Assembly: GCF_026017845.1 (NCBI RefSeq) | Contig: NZ_CP100416.1 | Span: forward strand, 6,467,652 to 6,531,651 | Direction of reading: 5' to 3' | DNA: 64,000 nucleotides | DNA from: Amycolatopsis mediterranei | GTDB taxonomy: Bacteria > Actinomycetota > Actinomycetes > Mycobacteriales > Pseudonocardiaceae | Part shown: positions 16,762 to 25,089 of the stretch, one piece after another | Layout of the letters: each line of letters opens with the position of its first letter | Position numbering within the stretch: the stretch's first letter is position 1 | Notes under the pieces: model-generated | The model's input: only the letters and a program-made list of their open reading frames with translations | Database searches by the model: none | What the model was told of the DNA's origin: nothing | Program-made: the position numbers and the translations under genes

Positions 16762-16775
16762 GGGCCACCGGGCCC
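16762..16775. promoter_or_regulatory. Perfect-core DevR/DosR-type box
   Basis: GGGCC-ACCG-GGCCC fits GGGNC-N4-GNCCC without mismatch and is part of the larger inverted repeat GGGGCC-ACCG-GGCCCC. It lies 50-63 bases before the small gene at 16825. The alternative explanation is a simple GC-rich hairpin. Confidence 0.4.
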
Positions 16776-16824
16776 CACCCGTTCGCCGACGCCCCGACCG
16801 GGCCCGCCGGGGCTATCCTCGGTG

Positions 16825-17136
16825 ATGTCCGCCCCGGACCTCGGCGGTGCCACCCCGAAGTGGCCGGACCGGACGGAGGGCTGTGATGATCACTGCGACA
16901 CCGTGCGCGCCGGGTCCCCGGCGAACCGCACCTCTCGTGTCCCCACGCGGATGAGGCAGCCGAAGGTGGCACCGCCGAGGCAGCCGGACCCGTTCGCCCT
17001 CAGCCGCGAGCAACGCCGGCGTGGTGCCCGCGTGGTCGCGTCGGCGGCGGACGACGCCGGCGACTGCGCCAGGCTGCTCGCCATCCTCGGGCTGAACCCC
17101 GCCGACGGCCTCACCGCGCCAGAGGGCAGGCTGTGA
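16825..17136 (+). CDS. Small hypothetical protein
   Basis: The frame from ATG 16825 encodes 103 residues. Only the C-terminal part looks like a conserved fold: PFALSREQRRRGARVVASAA then DDAGDCARLLAILGLNPADG, two short helices found in many small actinomycete proteins of unknown role. The first 40 residues look poorly folded, so translation may begin at ATG 16951. Neither start has a clear ribosome site. A perfect-core box stands upstream and a double hairpin follows the stop. Confidence 0.5.
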   Translation: MSAPDLGGATPKWPDRTEGCDDHCDTVRAGSPANRTSRVPTRMRQPKVAPPRQPDPFALSREQRRRGARVVASAADDAGDCARLLAILGLNPADGLTAPEGRL

Positions 17137-17139
17137 CAA

Positions 17140-17184
17140 CCGGGGCTTCGCCCCGGGCCGGGGGCTTCGCCACCCGGACCCCCG
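17140..17184. terminator. Tandem hairpins after the small gene
   Basis: CCGGGG-CTTCG-CCCCGG (17140-17156) is followed at once by CGGGGG...CCCCCG (17159-17184). There is no T-tract, as is usual for high-GC actinomycetes. It sits between two convergently oriented coding regions and could stop transcription from both sides. Confidence 0.6.
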
Positions 17185-17222
17185 AAAGCGAGCCCTCCGT
17201 CCCGAGCTGACCCGGCTTCCGC

Positions 17223-17714
17223 TCAGCCGGCCCACGTCCAGCCCCGGGTTTCCGGCGTGTCCTCGAAGTGTTCCCGGATGTAGCCGCGGTGGCGGGCCGG
17301 CATCGCGTGACCGTGCTCGGCCGGCGCCGCCCCGCCCTCGGGCACCCGCGCGGACCTGCGCAGTGCTTCGAGGACGAGGTGGTAGCGGCTCATCCGGTGA
17401 GCACGACCATGGCGAACGGCGTGGTGGTGCCCTGGTCGGTGTAACCGCGGACGTGGAAGCGGCCCGGCTCGGGGCGGCCGTGCAGCAGCTGGTGCACAGC
17501 CCGGGGTAGCCGGTGTCTCCGTGGTGCACGACACCGGGCGCCGGCACGGCGACGGCGTACGGTGCCAGGGCGGGATGTCGAGCCGATGCAGCGGAGCGAG
17601 CGCTGCCAGCTCCGGGACGAGCCGGCCGGTGGCGTCGAACAGGGTTTCCGGGGCGTAGGACCGCAGCCACCGCTCCAGCTGCCGGAAGCGTCCGACGTCC
17701 TCCCGGTCCGGGCC
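17223..17714 (-). pseudogene. Phosphoketolase C-terminal remnant, multiply frameshifted
   Basis: In leftward reading the pieces line up in the order expected for xylulose/fructose-6-P phosphoketolase. QLERWLRSYAPETLFDATGR and LVPELAALAP come first, then in another frame YAVAVPAPGVVHHGDT, then LLHGRPEPGRFHVRGYTDQG with TTPFAMVVL. Finally MSRYHLVLEALRRSARVPEG and HRGYIREHFEDTPETRGWTW run to the stop at 17223. Segments between the pieces and the whole thiamine-diphosphate-binding N-terminus are gone. At least three indels and a large deletion are needed to explain this. The enzyme splits sugar phosphates to acetyl phosphate, a route useful in low oxygen. Confidence 0.78.
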
Positions 17715-17893
17715 TGAGTCGCGGCGAGCGCGGTGACCAGGGCGCTGAATTCCGCGACCGGTTCCCGCGAGCGTGGCCACCAGGCGTCGTCGAAGCAGCC
17801 CTTCACCGCACCCGGCGATTTCACCCGCAGCCGCAGCTCGACGGCCGCGCGTCGACCGCGGAGTCCGAAGACGGGTTGAATCGTTTCATACAT
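17715..17893 (-). pseudogene. Truncated DUF5994 gene fused to the phosphoketolase remnant
   Basis: From ATG 17893 the frame encodes VELRLRVKSPGAVKGCFDDA then WWPRSREPVAEFSALVTALA, the first third of a DUF5994 protein like the one at 10695-11165. Near 17715 the family similarity ends abruptly and phosphoketolase sequence begins in another frame, so a deletion joined the two genes. Confidence 0.65.
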
Positions 17894-18773
17894 CCCAGGC
17901 GGCCCGGATCGCTGCCCCCTCGCGTTCGGCCTGGCGCCTGCCGATGTGGAGAGCCCGGCCGGCGGTCTCCGGGTCCAGCATCTTCACCGGTGCCTCAAGG
18001 TCGCCGAAATCAGGCTCGACGGCCACCAGCCGGGTGTTTTCGCGCAGCTGGGCCATTTCGGCGTCCGCCCTGATCGTCGAAGCGGATCGATCGCTGTCGG
18101 CCGCGCCACCGTGCCCTCCGAGAGGATGGCAGGACACGACCACCAGAACGTCGCTCGGTGGCGCCGCCGTGGCGTTCAGGTGGCTCACGAGACCGCCGTC
18201 CATGTAGCGGTTTCCGTTGATGGTGACGGCGGGGAACAGCATCGGTACGACGCAACTGGCGGCGACGGCGTGCCGCAGCGGCACCCCGGATTCCGGCCCC
18301 CACACGACAAGTTCGCCGGTGCCGGAGTCGACCGCCGTGCAGCGAAACCCGGGAGGCCAGGCGACACCGTCGAGGATGTCGAGCAGGCCGAGGTAGTCGT
18401 CTTCGGTGAGCGTGGTCGTTGCTTCCCGCACAGCGGAGCCGATCGCTCGCAGCGCTTGCCGCGGGTCGGCGGCGAGGGCGGCTTGGCGCGACGCACTCAG
18501 GAAGCTTTCCTCGCCCGCCGCCAGGACGGCGAAGTCCAGCTTGTGCCCCACTGCTGCCAGGACGGCGAGCGCGTCGGTGACGTCGCGGCCACTCGACAGC
18601 AGCGCACCGACCAGGGATCCCGCGGAGGTTCCGACGATCGACGAGGCTTCCGACAAGTCGACACCGGCTTCGCGCAGCCCGGCGAGCAGGCCCGTCTGCC
18701 AAGCGACACCGACGGTACCGCCGCCGCCGAGAACGACCGCGCGGGTGGGTGAGCCATTTCCTTGCAGAATCAC
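17886..18773 (-). CDS. Patatin-like phospholipase
   Basis: The 295-residue protein has all patatin hallmarks: the Gly-rich oxyanion segment VVLGGGGTVGVAWQTG near the N-terminus, the nucleophile elbow GTSAG (serine in IVGTSAGSLVGA), and the catalytic Asp in YMDGGLVSH. Together these form a Ser-Asp dyad that hydrolyses acyl esters of phospholipids. No signal peptide is present, so it acts inside the cell. GTG 18773 is inferred as the start: the upstream amidohydrolase stops with TGA overlapping this GTG (GTGA). Its 3' end runs 8 bases into the DUF5994 fragment. It is probably controlled by the divergent TetR at 19691. Confidence 0.88.
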   Translation of the reverse strand: MILQGNGSPTRAVVLGGGGTVGVAWQTGLLAGLREAGVDLSEASSIVGTSAGSLVGALLSSGRDVTDALAVLAAVGHKLDFAVLAAGEESFLSASRQAALAADPRQALRAIGSAVREATTTLTEDDYLGLLDILDGVAWPPGFRCTAVDSGTGELVVWGPESGVPLRHAVAASCVVPMLFPAVTINGNRYMDGGLVSHLNATAAPPSDVLVVVSCHPLGGHGGAADSDRSASTIRADAEMAQLRENTRLVAVEPDFGDLEAPVKMLDPETAGRALHIGRRQAEREGAAIRAAWDV

Positions 18774-19604
18774 TGCTGTTCCGTCCGTGATGTGATGTCG
18801 ATGCCGAACAGGGAGCAGGCGTTGCCTGCGGTGAACTTGTCGCGGTCTTCGTCGGTCGGGAACTCGGTGAGGAACTTCTCGATGTCCGTCTTGGCCGGCT
18901 TCTGGAAGGGGTAGTCGGTCGAGAACAACAGCAGTTCGCCCCAGTGGCCGAGCACGAGCTGCAGGCCGGGGTGGCGATCGAAGGTGCCGCGGACGATCAG
19001 GCGCAAGGCGGCAAGCGCCGCCTCCAGGTGCCAACCCCAGCCGAACGTCGCCAAGGCCAGGCCGGTCATCGGATCGAAGCCACTGTAGACGGCTTCACAG
19101 ACCGTGCGCGAGGGGATCTGCGGGTGGATGAAGATCGGCTGCCGCAGGGCCGCGGCGGTGGCGAACAGGTCGCCGTAGCGCGGGTCGTCCAGCGGCGTCT
19201 CGCCAGTCCGCCCGTAGACCATCGCTCCGACAAACCCGAGACCGGCAGCGCGTTCGAGCTCCGCGGCGGCGGCCGCCGGATCCGCCATCGGCAGGGTGGC
19301 GAGGGCCCGCAGCCGCGTGGGGTGCCGGCTGACGGCCTCGGCGGCGATGTCGTTGGCCCGCCTGCTCAGCGTCCGCGGGCTCCAGCGGGTGTGTCCCGGG
19401 TGGCGCCAGCGAGAGGATCTGCACGTCGACGCCCTGGGCGTCCATCGCCGCGATCCTGGCGTCGCCGAGGTCGTCGAGACGCTCGAGGTTGTCGCCCAGC
19501 TCGTCGAACAGAACGCTCGCGTCACCGCGGTCCTCCGGGAGCGCCTGCACCGCCGACGTGAGCTCGGGCAGGTTCCAGTGTTCTTCGATCGCGATCAGTG
19601 CCAC
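18770..19604 (-). pseudogene. Amidohydrolase-2 family gene with frameshift and internal deletion
   Basis: GGGAGG precedes GTG 19604 and the N-terminus (IAIEEHWNLPELTS, then DAQGVDVQILSLAPPGTHPL) is typical of ACMSD-like amidohydrolases. Around 19370 the frame changes, and the protein resumes with ANDIAAEAVSRHPTRLRALA. Near the end, VLGHWGE is directly followed by LLLFSTDYPFQ. In complete relatives some 60 residues lie between these two motifs, including helices of the TIM barrel. A frame change plus an in-frame deletion argue strongly for loss of function. The stop overlaps the patatin start. Confidence 0.75.
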
Positions 19605-19630
19605 GCCAGGCCTCCCGGGTCCGGGCAGTC

Positions 19631-19650
19631 CGCTCAACCACCGTTGAGCG
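19631..19650. promoter_or_regulatory. Inverted-repeat operator between tetR and the patatin operon
   Basis: CGCTCAAC-CACC-GTTGAGCG is a perfect 8-base inverted repeat in the 86-base divergent gap. A second CACTCAAC half lies at about 19666-19673. It is the probable binding site of the adjacent TetR regulator. Confidence 0.7.
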
Positions 19651-19690
19651 AGACGGTACACGAATCACTCAACGCCTGTAGAGTGAAGTC

Positions 19691-20230
19691 ATGACCGAGA
19701 CTTCCCGCGCCGCCAAACGCGCCCGGACCGCCCAGCGGATCCTCGACGCCGCCCGGCAGGAATTCGCGACCCGGGGCTTCGAGGGCGCGACGATCCGGGG
19801 CATCGCCGCCGCGGCGGGAGTGGACGCCTCGCTCGTGATGCAGCACTACGGCTCGAAGGCAGCCCTGTTCACCACAGCCGTTCAACTGCCCAGCGATGAC
19901 GCCAAGATCGCCGCCGAGCACCTGCTGGAGGTCCTCGCCAACCGGCTGCGCGAACTGCCCCCGGAAACGACCGCACTCGTCCGGTCCATGCTCACGGTGC
20001 CCGAAGCCGCCGACACGATGCGGTCCTACCTCGACGAACGCGTCGACAACCTCGCCAGGTCACTGGAGGGCGACGACGCACACCTGCGCGCCCTGATCAC
20101 CGTGAGCGGCATCCTCGGCTTGACGATCACACAGCACTTCCTGAAGCTGCGCGCCTTCGACGATGCTTCCCCCGAATCACTGCTGCAGGCAGCGCGCGGC
20201 TGGACCGAATACCTGTCCCGCGACTCGTGA
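19691..20230 (+). CDS. TetR-family transcriptional regulator
   Basis: The 179-residue protein has an N-terminal TetR helix-turn-helix (about 12-58): AQRILDAARQEFATRGFEGA, TIRGIAAAAGVDASLVMQHY, GSKAALF. The C-terminal ligand domain resembles the TetR_C_17-like class (ETTALVRSMLTVPEAADTMR). It is divergent from the amidohydrolase/patatin operon, and the palindrome at 19631 lies between them. It therefore most likely represses that operon and itself; ligand unknown. Confidence 0.9.
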   Translation: MTETSRAAKRARTAQRILDAARQEFATRGFEGATIRGIAAAAGVDASLVMQHYGSKAALFTTAVQLPSDDAKIAAEHLLEVLANRLRELPPETTALVRSMLTVPEAADTMRSYLDERVDNLARSLEGDDAHLRALITVSGILGLTITQHFLKLRAFDDASPESLLQAARGWTEYLSRDS

Positions 20231-20740
20231 GACCGATCAGCAGACGCCTCATCGTTCGCCATCGGAGTGGCAAGCTTTCGAGGGTGAACGCCGGACTGGT
20301 CAGCGGAGAGCCGTACAGGTAGACACCTCTGCGCAGCACCGGTGTCGTCGAGCCGGGGCTCCTGCCCCGCGACGGCCGACCGGACCGCCGCGTGGATCCG
20401 CTCTTCGATCGTCCCGGTCGACTCGTCGCGCCGATCCACGGCGTCACTTCGCTAACCGGTGACCTGGTGACATCTCGACCGCACTGTGCCGCCGAGCGCG
20501 GACGCGCAGGAGCGAGACGTCATATGTCTCCTGACTGGGGACACGTCTCCGCCTCCGTCTTCGTCACCGGATGCCGGTCGAAATATGGGCTGTTCGGCGG
20601 CATTTGGTCGCGCCGACGCTTCCGGGTATGGACACCGGCGAGATCGACAGCCGAAAATCCATCACATGTCCTGGCCTTCTGCGGGCCAGGACAGGACGAA
20701 GCGCGACGAGGGACGGCTGCCGGACAAAGGAGTTTGCGTT
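20231..20740. other. Gap without a supported gene upstream of the GH95 gene
   Basis: The 510 bases between tetR and the GH95 gene contain no frame with convincing codon use or similarity. The sequence is slightly less GC-rich than its surroundings near 20520-20690 and may hold the GH95 promoter. The only clear signal is AAAGGAG immediately before the GH95 start. Confidence 0.5.
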
Positions 20741-23626
20741 ATGGACCTGCCCATCGACCGCAGGCGCTTCCTCACCGCCGCCGCGTTGACCGCCGGGGCC
20801 GCGGCCCTGCCCGGTGGGTTGCTGTCCGGCCGGGCGGCGGCCCTGTCATCGCAGATCACGCTGCCCGAGCGGGGTATCCACGACACCGGCCCGGCGACGT
20901 CCTGGACGGACGGCTTCCTGACCGGCAACGGTGAGTACGGTGCCACGTTGTACGGCGCGCCGACGCTGGAGAAGGTGATCTTCAACCATCACCGCCTCGT
21001 CCTGCCCAACGGCTCTCGATCGCTGACCCCGCCGGTGATTTCGGGACGCCTGCAGGGCGTCCGGGACAAGGCGCTCGCCGGTGACTACGCCGGTGCGAAC
21101 CGGGACTTCGCGGCCGGCTGGGCGCTGCGCTGGACCCAGACCTACCACCCGGCGTACGAACTCCGGATCGCGACGCCGGCCATGACCACGGCCAACGACT
21201 ACGGCCGCGTGACCGACTTCCGCACGGGCGAGGTCACCACCGGCTGGACCGACGGCAACGGCACGTGGACCCGCCGGGCGTTCGTCTCCCGCGCCGACCG
21301 CGTGATCGTCCACGAACTGATCCCGGCACCCGGCCGGACGATCGACGCGACCCTGAGCGTGAACACCGCGTTGGACGGCGTGCCAGGCAGCGTGGGCTTC
21401 GCGACCCGGGCCACCCTCGGCAACGGTTCCGGCTACCTGAACCTGCGCGGCACCTATCCCGCTGGGCAAGGCGCGTTCGGCTACGAAGGCGTCACGCGCG
21501 TCGTCCCGACCGGCGGCACCATCTCCGCCGGCGGAGCCACCATCGTCGTGTCCGGAGCGTCGCGGCTGCTGCTGCTCACCAAGCTCGACCGGTACGAGAC
21601 GCCGAACGCGTGGGACTCCCAGCCACTGCACGCGGCGCTGGCCGCGGTCGACACCGACTACACCGCACTGCTTGCCCGGCACACCGCGATCCACACCGCC
21701 TGGTACGACCGCTCCCGGCTCGACCTCGACGTCTCCGCCGCCGACCGCGCACTGCCGGTCAGCCAGCTGATCGCCCGGCAGAACACCAACCAGAGCGTCA
21801 TCGACCTCGCACTGCTCGAGCGGCTCTACGACTCGGGGCGATACCTCTTCATCAGCTCCAGCGGGATCCTGCCGCCGCGGCTGACGGGAATCTGGACCGG
21901 CACGTGGACCGGCGCCTGGGCCGACGACTTCACCACCGACGCCAACATCAACCTCCAGGTCGCCGGCGGCAACATCCTCGACACCCCCGAGGCCATGCAG
22001 GGGTACTTCACCCTCATCCTCAGCCAGCTCGCCCAGTGGCGCACCAACGCGCGGAACCTTTACGGCGCAAGGGGTTTCCTGGCCCCGTCCCGGACCGACG
22101 GCGAGTACGGGCACATGCTCCACTTCGACGCCGGCTTCCCCGGCCAGACCTGGACCGGCGGCGCCGACTGGCTGCTCTACCCGCTCCTCGAGTACTGGGA
22201 GGTCAGCGGCGACCAGGCGTTCCTGCGGGACAAGCTGGGCCCCGCGCTCATGGAACTGGCGCTGTTCTACGAGGACTTCCTGACCCGGACCGACTCCAGC
22301 GGCAAGGTGGTGTTCGTCCCGTCCTTCTCGATGGAGAACGCGCCCGGTAACACCGGTGTGCTGCACTCCGTCAACGCCACCGGTGACATCACGGCCGGCA
22401 AGCACGCCCTCCAAGCCGCCATCTCCGCGGCCAACGCGCTCGGCGTGGAACAGGGCAGCGGCCAGGGCGTCCAGCGCTGGACGGCGTTGCTCGGGAAACT
22501 GCCCGCGTACCGGATCAACGGCGACAACGCCCTGGCGGAGTGGTCCTGGCCGAGCCTCAACGACAACTACAACCACCGGCACGTCCAGCACCTGTACGGC
22601 GCCTGGCCGCTGCACGAGATCAACCCCGAGACCCGGCCCGAGCTGATCGCCCCCGCGCTGCGGGCACTGGAACTGCGCGGCGACGAGAACCTGTCCGCCC
22701 ACGGGAGCCTGCACCGGGCGCTGGCCGCCGCCCGGCTGAAGGACGGCGGGAAGGTCTACGCCAACCTCCGCAAGATCCTCGGCAACACCATGATCTTCCG
22801 GTCGCTGATGACGTCGCACAACCCGAACCTGCAGACCTACAACGCCGATGCCGCCCACGCGATACCCGGCGTGCTGGCCGAGGCGTTGCTCTACTCCCGG
22901 CCGGGCGTGCTGGAGATCCTGCCGGCCCTGCCCGGGCAGCTGGCCAAGGGCTCGATCACCGGCATCCGGGCGCGTGGCCGGATCCGCGTCCACAGTCTCG
23001 GCTGGGACCTGTCCGCCCGCACGGCCGCGCTGTCCGTGACGTCGGCGATCGACCAGGACGTCACGCTGATCAGCCGCCGCGGCATGACGTCGGTGACCAC
23101 CTCCGCGCCCGTCACCACCTCGCCCCTCGGCGGCTACGCAAGAGTCGTGTCCCTGACGGCGGACCGGCGCACCGACATCACCGTCTCCCTGTCCCAGCCC
23201 CCGCAAAGCGGGTACGTCAGGGTGGTCAACCGGCGCAGCGGCAAGGTTCTCGACGTCACCGGCAACGGAACGGCCGACGGCGTCAAGGTCGTCCAGTGGG
23301 CCTGGTCCGGTGGCGCCAACCAGCAGTGGCAGCGTCTGTCCAATCCGGACGGCTCGGTTCGCCTGGTCAACCGCAACAGCGGCCGGTTGCTCGACAGCCC
23401 GAGCGGAGCCGGCCAGGGCACCCAGCTGGACCAGGCGCAGGACACCGGCACCGACAACCAGTGGTGGAAGCTCGCCGACACCGGTGACGGCTACTACCGG
23501 CTCGTCAACGTCCGCACCGGCCTCTGCGCGGACGTGGAAGGCGGCTCGGCGAACGACGGCGCCCGGGTGATCGCGTGGGCCGCCAACACAGGCACCAACC
23601 AGCAGTGGCAGATCGTCGACGCCTGA
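20741..23626 (+). CDS. Exported GH95-type glycoside hydrolase with ricin-type lectin tail
   Basis: The 961-residue protein begins with a Tat signal (DRRRFLTAAALTAGAAALPG) and AAAGGAG stands before ATG 20741. The body (about 38-815) has the layout of GH95 alpha-fucosidase/galactosidase enzymes: TGNGEYGATLYGAP with IFNHHRLVLPNG at the N-terminal beta-domain, then an (alpha/alpha)6 barrel containing TDANINLQVAGGNILDTPEA, RHVQHLYGAWPLHEI and HGSLHRALAAARLKDGG. EALLYSRPGVLEILPALPGQ closes it. A ricin B-type trefoil (about 824-961) with repeated Q-W motifs (NQQW) ends the protein. It should act outside the cell on plant or fungal polysaccharide side chains. Exact bond specificity cannot be read. 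Confidence 0.85.
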   Translation: MDLPIDRRRFLTAAALTAGAAALPGGLLSGRAAALSSQITLPERGIHDTGPATSWTDGFLTGNGEYGATLYGAPTLEKVIFNHHRLVLPNGSRSLTPPVISGRLQGVRDKALAGDYAGANRDFAAGWALRWTQTYHPAYELRIATPAMTTANDYGRVTDFRTGEVTTGWTDGNGTWTRRAFVSRADRVIVHELIPAPGRTIDATLSVNTALDGVPGSVGFATRATLGNGSGYLNLRGTYPAGQGAFGYEGVTRVVPTGGTISAGGATIVVSGASRLLLLTKLDRYETPNAWDSQPLHAALAAVDTDYTALLARHTAIHTAWYDRSRLDLDVSAADRALPVSQLIARQNTNQSVIDLALLERLYDSGRYLFISSSGILPPRLTGIWTGTWTGAWADDFTTDANINLQVAGGNILDTPEAMQGYFTLILSQLAQWRTNARNLYGARGFLAPSRTDGEYGHMLHFDAGFPGQTWTGGADWLLYPLLEYWEVSGDQAFLRDKLGPALMELALFYEDFLTRTDSSGKVVFVPSFSMENAPGNTGVLHSVNATGDITAGKHALQAAISAANALGVEQGSGQGVQRWTALLGKLPAYRINGDNALAEWSWPSLNDNYNHRHVQHLYGAWPLHEINPETRPELIAPALRALELRGDENLSAHGSLHRALAAARLKDGGKVYANLRKILGNTMIFRSLMTSHNPNLQTYNADAAHAIPGVLAEALLYSRPGVLEILPALPGQLAKGSITGIRARGRIRVHSLGWDLSARTAALSVTSAIDQDVTLISRRGMTSVTTSAPVTTSPLGGYARVVSLTADRRTDITVSLSQPPQSGYVRVVNRRSGKVLDVTGNGTADGVKVVQWAWSGGANQQWQRLSNPDGSVRLVNRNSGRLLDSPSGAGQGTQLDQAQDTGTDNQWWKLADTGDGYYRLVNVRTGLCADVEGGSANDGARVIAWAANTGTNQQWQIVDA

Positions 23627-23767
23627 CCCCGACCGCCGCCAGGAGACCGGACCGCCGTGGCCGTCCTCACCCAGGGGAACGTCCGCGACTGGCTCTTGCT
23701 CGCCGTGATGCTCTCCGCCCTGCTGTGCCGCAACGGGATTTCCGAACACCGATCGAGAACGGGGGCG

Positions 23768-24232
23768 TCAGCCGTGACCGTGCTCGCCGGCGTCGATCGC
23801 GTGGTGCTCGAACCCGTCTCCACCGAAGCCGTGCACAGCGGCGAGAACGATCGCCGCGGCGATCACGAGTCCGATGAGGACAGTCGCGATGATCAGCAGC
23901 CGACGGCGGCCGGTGGCCGGTTCGGGAGCACGCCCGAGCAGCACCGCGAGGTCGGCGGCGAGGTTCCGGCGGACAGCGGTGATGATCGGCCGCCATCCTT
24001 GCGCCGGCTCCGGCGAGGGGGCGGGCAAATCCGCGGTCAGCGTGGCGAGTTCGTGCCGGAAGCGGCTTTCCCCGATCCGGACCAGGCGGTCTTCGACCTC
24101 GTCCATCGTCAACCGGCCTTCGCCGGCCGCCGCGTAGAGCACGGCCCGGACCTGCTCACGTTCCGCATCCGAGCAGCGGATCCCGCCGGCGGTGTCCGTG
24201 GGCAGTGTCGAGCCGGGCGGGTTCTCACTCAT
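23768..24232 (-). CDS. DUF1707 (SHOCT-like) membrane protein
   Basis: The 154-residue protein has a DUF1707 domain at about residues 18-70: IRCSDAEREQVRAVLYAAAG then RLTMDEVEDRLVRIGESRFR and HELATLTADLP. This is followed by a Pro-rich linker, one membrane segment (LLIIATVLIGLVIAAAIVLA) and a His-rich end (HHAIDAGEHGHG). DUF1707 proteins are small cell-envelope proteins with no assigned activity. A strong GGAGGAAAAG precedes ATG 24232; the upstream in-frame ATG at 24337 has none. It is divergent from the two-component system, which often controls such genes. Confidence 0.85.
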   Translation of the reverse strand: MSENPPGSTLPTDTAGGIRCSDAEREQVRAVLYAAAGEGRLTMDEVEDRLVRIGESRFRHELATLTADLPAPSPEPAQGWRPIITAVRRNLAADLAVLLGRAPEPATGRRRLLIIATVLIGLVIAAAIVLAAVHGFGGDGFEHHAIDAGEHGHG

Positions 24233-24393
24233 CTTTTCCTCCTCCGTGGCGGACAACCCTTGTTGCGAGGTTAACGCCGGAAAACCGCGCCCGGCCCCGT
24301 CGAACGTTAATGTTCGATGAGAGTTGCGCGCCCCCACGCCGCTCTCAACTACAGTTACCCTGTGTCATCACCGGCCGGACGAAGGGACACCGC

Positions 24394-25089
24394 GTGCACT
24401 TGGTGATCGTCGACGACGAGACAGCCGTGCAGGACTCGCTGTCGCGGACCCTGCGCTTCGAGGGCTACACCGTCTCCGTCGCCGGCGATGGAGCGGCCGG
24501 GCTCAACCTGGTCCGCGCCGAAGCGCCCGACGGCGTGCTGCTCGACGTCACCATGCCGGTGCTCGGCGGCCTGGAGGTGTGCCGGGTGCTGCGGGCCGAA
24601 GGCAACACCGTGCCGGTCCTCATGCTGACCGCCCGGACCGGCGTGACCGACCGCGTGGCCGGGCTCGACGCAGGTGCCGACGACTACCTCGTCAAGCCCT
24701 TCGCGCTGCAGGAGCTGCTGGCGCGGGTGCGCGCTCTGCTGCGCCGCACCGGGTACCACACCCCGCCCGCACCGGCGGCGCCCGCGGCGCTGCGGTTCGC
24801 GGACGTGGCCCTGGACCCCGCGACGCGGGAAGTGTTCCGCGGCCACCGTCCCCTGCACCTGACCCGGACCGAATTCGCCATGCTCGAGACGTTCCTGCGC
24901 CACCCGCGGATCGTGCTCACGCGGACCGTGATGTTCGAGAACGTGTGGGGCTACGACTTCGGCACCGCTTCCAACGGCCTCGACGTCTACGTCAGCTACC
25001 TGCGACGCAAACTGGAGGCCGACGGCGAGCCCCGGCTGCTGCACACCGTGCGCGGGGTCGGCTACGTGCTGCGCGAGGAACCACTGTGA
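24394..25089 (+). CDS. OmpR-family response regulator (MprA-like)
   Basis: The 231-residue protein has a receiver domain (acidic pair D7-D8, phospho-acceptor D51 in LLDVTMPVLGG, switch T in MLTART, K in YLVKPF) and a winged-helix OmpR output domain (about 135-228: LTRTEFAMLETFLRHPRIVL, then NGLDVYVSYLRRKLE and VRGVGYVL). GTG 24394 is the start, with GAAGGGA before it. The end overlaps the kinase gene by GTGA. Composition and kinase pairing resemble MprAB, which answers envelope stress. The divergent DUF1707 gene and the downstream membrane genes are plausible targets. Confidence 0.93.
   Translation: MHLVIVDDETAVQDSLSRTLRFEGYTVSVAGDGAAGLNLVRAEAPDGVLLDVTMPVLGGLEVCRVLRAEGNTVPVLMLTARTGVTDRVAGLDAGADDYLVKPFALQELLARVRALLRRTGYHTPPAPAAPAALRFADVALDPATREVFRGHRPLHLTRTEFAMLETFLRHPRIVLTRTVMFENVWGYDFGTASNGLDVYVSYLRRKLEADGEPRLLHTVRGVGYVLREEPL

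Noticed and set aside
20846..23749. 967-codon open frame opposite to the GH95 gene
   Set aside because: It is the antisense shadow of a high-GC gene; composition is Gly/Arg/Val/Asp-rich without domains, and the plus-strand protein has clear family motifs.
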